From Pagrus major (lineage: Eukaryota > Chordata > Actinopteri > Spariformes > Sparidae): 64,000 nt of DNA. This document shows, one piece after another, positions 61,301 through 64,000 of the stretch. The stretch is from positions 6,035,297-6,099,296 of the forward strand of contig NC_133230.1 in NCBI RefSeq assembly GCF_040436345.1, written 5' to 3'. The stretch's first letter is position 1, and each line of letters starts with the position of its first letter. Below the pieces are notes generated by a model. It worked only from the letters and a program-made list of their open reading frames with translations. It did not search any database and was not told where the DNA came from. Both the position numbers and the translations under genes were made by a program.

Positions 61301-63383
61301 AAGAAACAGGTACTATAGTGACTTATGAAAACATCAGTCTGTGAGGCTGTACTTGAGCTAAATGCACACGGCAGTAACGACATGTTAACAAGCTCACATC
61401 AACCATGCTAGCATCGTGATGTCTGTCAGAACCATCAACCTCATGGTGCAACTACAGGAAAAGTCATGTGATCACCAAAGTTATAAGGATTCGTCCTGCG
61501 AGCTCGGCAAAAATGTCTTCATACAATCAAATGTTCCTTCATTCAGACGCAGTTAATGACATGTCACTTCATCTCCTCCTCTGCAGATTTCAGAGCTGCT
61601 TCTGCAGAGCCAGCAGCTGGAGGACGAGAACGGGATGCTGTCGGAGAAAGACGCCCAAAACATCGCTGTCATGGAGAATCTACGACAGCAGCTGGCAGAG
61701 CTGATAGAGGAAAACGACAGGAGGGAGAACTTCCTCGCTGACGAGAAAAACGAGGTAAGCGGTGTTCGACGACAGGCGGATTGGTGATGGTCGTCCTGGT
61801 GTCGAGTTAGTTGTAGCGAGTAGTTAATCCGTGGTTGTTTTGTGTTAGCTGGCAGCTTGTGTCTCTGCTCTGGAGGCAGAGCTGACCAAAGCTCTGGAGG
61901 ACACGGCACAGCTGGAGGACAGGAATACCCAGCTGTCGCAGCAGCTCTCTGGCCTCAGAGAGAAGGTGAGCATCAGGCCATGGACACTTTGATTGACCTC
62001 ACATTAACACTATCAAAGCATGACACAACCAAAAACATAGAAAGCATTACCACCACCTAACTAACACCATGACATGACTAAAAAGAAACTTTCTGGCCTG
62101 AAAGCCCCTTCGATCTGCTGAGATAACTTGTGGTGCTCTAGATTTAGCAGTGAAGGTCTGTGTGTAGAAATGTCTCATTATAACTGTGGTCATCTTCTGG
62201 TTTTCAGGCTGCCGGCTTCGACTCGATGGAGAGTCAGCTCAGCCACGTGATGGAGGAGCGGGAGTGTGCGGATAAGGAGACTCTGGGCCTCCGCAACCAG
62301 CTAGACGAAGCTGAAGAGAGGGTGAGAGTCTGCTCTAAAACACAGAATCATCTCTATGTTGGATCATACATAGTTACACACATTTTTGACATAGTCCTGG
62401 AACAAGCTGAACCTTGAAAAAACAGTGTCACTCAGGACCAAACGCGTTCCTTTCTCCTCTCCAGGTGAAGACGGCGGAAGAAACTCTCCAGGCTGTGAAC
62501 CATCAAAGCGTCCGTCTCAAGTCGGACCTCCGTGTTCTGCAGCAGGAGAGGGACTCCCTCAAACATGACGTCGCGGTGCTACACAAACAGCTGCAAAATG
62601 TCAATGATAAAGTAAGATTATCTGATGTTTTAGTACAGCAAAAACATGAAAGAGCATAAAAATTCTTTGGCTTTTTTTGCAGGTGATGTTGAAAGATGCA
62701 CAAATGAGGTGACAAGGCAGCACAGTGTTGCACAATGTGTTCAGCAGACCTTGACGTGTGCCTTCATTCATCACAGAACCATGTCTTGGAGAGGGCCCTG
62801 CACTCGAGCGGCCTCCAGAGTAAGACCAAGAAGCGTTACAGAGACGAGATGTCTCGGCTGATGGAGCAGGATCACCAGCTGCTGAGGCAGGAGAACGAGC
62901 GGCTTCAGGCAGAAGTGCACGACGTCAAAGACGACCTGGTGCAGTCCAGAGAAAAGGTGAGCCGAGGACGACGGCAAACTGTAATGAAGTCCGTGAACTT
63001 CCTCTCTCTGTCGCTAATCTATAAGCCCTTTACTTTATGTCTTGCAGGTCCGTCAGCTCGATGCTACCGTCCTGTCCCTGAAGCAGCACAAACAGCAGAG
63101 TCAGGCCTCCCTGGTGAAGGCCTTGGAGCAGGAGAACGCCTCCCTGAAGCAGGAGCTCGAGGCAAAGACAGAACTCACCAGGGTACGAACTGCATAAATC
63201 TGTCCAGATAAGCTTTTATCAAATATTCTGATTATGTGGCGTCTGCTCAAATTCTTGTTGCGTTTGCTCTGTGTGTTTCAGGGCCGTGAAGCAGGACAAG
63301 GACACTCGGAGGTGGAGAAACTTCAACTAGAGAACGAGGCACTCAAAACCCAAATGGCTCGACTGTCCACACAGCTGCTAGAT
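49139..63383 (+). CDS. nin: nin, ninein (25 coding exons, 3' end beyond window)
   Basis: Coding exons: 49139-49330, 50214-50307, 51418-51590, 54175-54220, 54304-54479, 54598-54744, 54917-55084, 55194-55330, 55488-55628, 55748-55922, 56044-56154, 56251-56340, 56425-56560, 56702-56823, 56943-58054, 58550-60718, 61065-61154, 61240-61309, 61587-61754, 61849-61965, 62208-62321, 62465-62611, 62777-62956, 63048-63182, 63282-63383. All are GT-AG and phases join, giving 2104 codons so far (human ninein about 2090). Ninein sits at subdistal appendages and the minus-end pole of the centrosome, anchoring microtubules and gamma-tubulin complexes. Visible: N-terminal EF-hand-like motifs, the conserved block GSKRYGRRSTPEF, PSASTPYRQLKRHHSTQ, then coiled coil to the end. 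The start MDDAQEQDQYEERLKEVFNS aligns with human MDEVEQDQHEARLKELFDS, which with synteny favours nin over ninl. Confidence 0.95.
49331..50213 (+). other. nin: nin intron after coding exon 1
   Basis: This 0.9-kb intron has no named element. GC-rich and GT-rich patches near 49840-49880 are unremarkable. Confidence 0.75.
50308..51417 (+). other. nin: nin intron with dispersed repeats
   Basis: It holds a CCGATA-type fragment at about 50870-50943 and the repeat at 50945-51110. The rest is plain. Confidence 0.7.
50945..51110 (+). repeat. dispersed repeat (AATAATCAGCAGACTAATCG)
   Basis: GGACTGTTGGTTGGACAAAA, GCAATTTGAAGACGCCACTT, then AATAATCAGCAGACTAATCG and TTATCATTAGTGTCAGCCCT form the 3' part of a widespread teleost repeat. 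A sister fragment at 52395-52615 carries the more 5' part and overlaps it at the TTTGGAC...AATTTGA...GACG phrase. Confidence 0.65.
51591..54174 (+). other. nin: nin intron, 2.6 kb
   Basis: It includes the repeat at 52395-52615. No exon or other element is recognisable, and the ORFs are short. Confidence 0.7.
52395..52615 (+). repeat. dispersed repeat, sister of 50945-51110
   Basis: CAGCTTCTCAGATGTGAGAA, TTTTCTGTTTTATATCATTT and GTTGGGTTTTGGACCATTTG precede CAGGCGATTTGACGACACCA. Phrase order matches the same teleost repeat as the fragment in the previous intron. Confidence 0.6.
56943..58054 (+). CDS. nin: nin exon 15: long Glu-rich coiled coil
   Basis: This 1112-nt exon (residues 637 to about 1007) is almost entirely heptad-like, Glu/Arg/Lys/Gln-rich sequence, for example EEERKKLQEETAELEKRLLD and QWESERAQLQERQEEAVLER. 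Mammals split this region differently, so the block may be expanded in fish. It begins in phase 0 and ends in phase 2. The protein is alpha-helical throughout with no globular motif. Confidence 0.92.
58088..58480. mobile_element. foldback element with ~73-bp inverted terminal repeats
   Basis: The left arm, 58090-58162 (AGGAATAGTTCTTTGGCATT, ending GAGGAGAAGATTGAT), is the imperfect inverse of 58408-58480 (ATCAATCTTCTCACCTAACT, ending ATATCAAATGAATCCTCTT). Internal GCTTAGCACATAGATAGGAC and AACAGATAGCCTGGCTGAGT resemble the element at 23734-24125, so both belong to one family. It fills about 80% of the 495-nt intron before the giant nin exon. There is no coding capacity. Confidence 0.8.
58550..60718 (+). 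CDS. nin: nin exon 16: giant 723-codon exon
   Basis: This 2169-nt exon runs from SDIEISFSQRIKEVEDRFSG to LNETTQAHR. The first part is coiled coil. An acidic, non-helical stretch follows (59440-60070; LVPDVDVEMITEDPDAVDGG and DEPCHETVVDPSVLEEMADP), then coiled coil again (SLLKLQALYNTATEENILLH). It corresponds in size and position to the giant exon 18 of mammalian NIN, which is needed for centrosomal targeting and is skipped in neurons. The exon starts and ends in phase 2, so skipping keeps the frame. The acceptor (TAACGTTAATAACCATGTACAG) has a poor pyrimidine tract. Confidence 0.93.
60719..61064 (+). other. nin: nin intron 16
   Basis: This 346-nt intron follows the giant exon and has a T-rich tract before its acceptor (TTTTGTCTGTTTACAG). 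No element is seen. Confidence 0.8.
61065..63383 (+). CDS. nin: nin exons 17-25: C-terminal coiled coil (incomplete)
   Basis: Nine short exons encode further coiled coil: ISELLLQSQQLEDENGMLSE, QSVRLKSDLRVLQQERDSLK (human SRMKSDLRVTQQEKEALKQE), HKQLQNVNDK, EMSRLMEQDHQLLRQENERL and VEKLQLENEALKTQMARLST. From exon 19 on, all exons are phase 0. The remaining 3' exons lie beyond the window: no further exon is seen in 63384-64000. Confidence 0.92.
61340..61545 (+). repeat. dispersed repeat, short copy of the 25040-26200 family
   Basis: TGAGCTAAATGCACACGGCA, CATGCTAGCATCGTGATGTC and CATGGTGCAACTACAGGAAA then GTCATGTGATCACCAAAGTT follow the order seen at 25040-26200. It lies in nin intron 18, ending about 40 nt before the acceptor. 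Confidence 0.55.
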
Positions 63384-64000
63384 GTAGGTCACGGCGCCGA
63401 CTTTTTTGCTTTTATTCGAGTGGTTTTCATGATTAGATGGTTTTTTTTAATTTCAATGTTGCAAAAACAAAGCAATACTGACACTTCGCGAAATACACAG
63501 ATTAAGAAATGACCCCCTTACATCAGTGTTTTGTTTGGCACATTAGCACAGAATAAGTGAAGTCTGTACTTTACTCGTATTTACTGACATTATTCTTTGG
63601 ATATGATGTCAAGGCCTCCGTGTAACATCAACGTCTCAGAAGCAAAGCGTCTGTTCTTCAGCGGCCACATTAATAATATAGTTAAGAGTTGTTTTGCCCA
63701 CTTTCTGCACGTGTCAGAAGAATAAACACACATTTGCGGCTCATTCAGATCCAGTAACAGACGCTTTGTCGCTGTGGTTGAATGTGACGACCTTTGTTGC
63801 TCCTAACCTTGTATGTCATCACTCGTTTTAAACGTCAGTATACAGTAGGCGATCTCACAGCACACATTTTGACAACTTTTCACTTTATTATGAGCGACAA
63901 TCAACACACAATGCAATACAATACAACCCCAAAGCACAAAAATGCAGATTGACATGGGACTAATCTTATCACATGACCTCTGTGTTTGGTGAAATATGGC
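63384..64000 (+). other. nin: nin intron, runs off the window
   Basis: After the donor GTAGGTC at 63384 the sequence is non-coding to the end of the window. No exon or repeat is recognised. Confidence 0.75.

Overview
The window is from the nuclear genome of a teleost fish, probably a percomorph. The evidence is long multi-exon vertebrate genes with GT-AG introns, high identity of the exons to human proteins, and many interspersed repeats of kinds I know from ray-finned fish (foldback elements with TTAGCTTAGC arms, elements ending in AAAGGAACAGTTCACCC, a Tc1-like relic). There are no bacterial, organellar or viral genes. The species cannot be read from the sequence.

Layout: (1) 1-22997, plus strand: the 3' two thirds of trim9, a neuronal TRIM E3 ubiquitin ligase. 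Nine coding exons are present, from the coiled-coil region through COS, FN3 and SPRY to the stop codon; the RING/B-box exon lies upstream of the window. (2) 22998-29082: trim9 3' UTR and flank, then repeat-rich spacer. (3) 29083-38116, plus strand: a complete pygl gene (glycogen phosphorylase, liver type; 20 exons, 853 aa). (4) 38722-43388, minus strand: a complete abhd12b gene (alpha/beta-hydrolase; 12 coding exons, 324 aa), tail-to-tail with pygl. Intron 1 holds an unusual kilobase of CGTAT pentanucleotide repeat. (5) 43389-49117: spacer with AT/GT/GA microsatellites, a small minus-strand ORF with a signal-peptide-like segment, a possible non-coding first exon of nin and its long first intron. 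(6) 49139-63383 and beyond, plus strand: nin (ninein, a centrosomal microtubule-anchoring protein), 25 coding exons and at least 2104 codons, running off the right edge.

The order trim9-pygl-abhd12b-nin matches human 14q22.1, which supports the paralogue assignments (trim9 not trim67, nin not ninl, abhd12b not abhd12). The four genes do not form a functional pathway: they are neuronal ubiquitin ligation, glycogen breakdown, lipid/ester hydrolysis and centrosome organisation. They share a conserved neighbourhood, not an operon.

The main points for a second look are: the frame-neutral 2169-nt nin exon with a weak acceptor immediately behind a large foldback element; two competing acceptors at the trim9 SPRY exon, one of which would give a SPRY-less protein; the 60-bp higher-order structure inside the CGTAT array; the small secreted-looking ORF upstream of nin; and the overlapping pygl/abhd12b 3' ends. 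I found no wholly new biological system.
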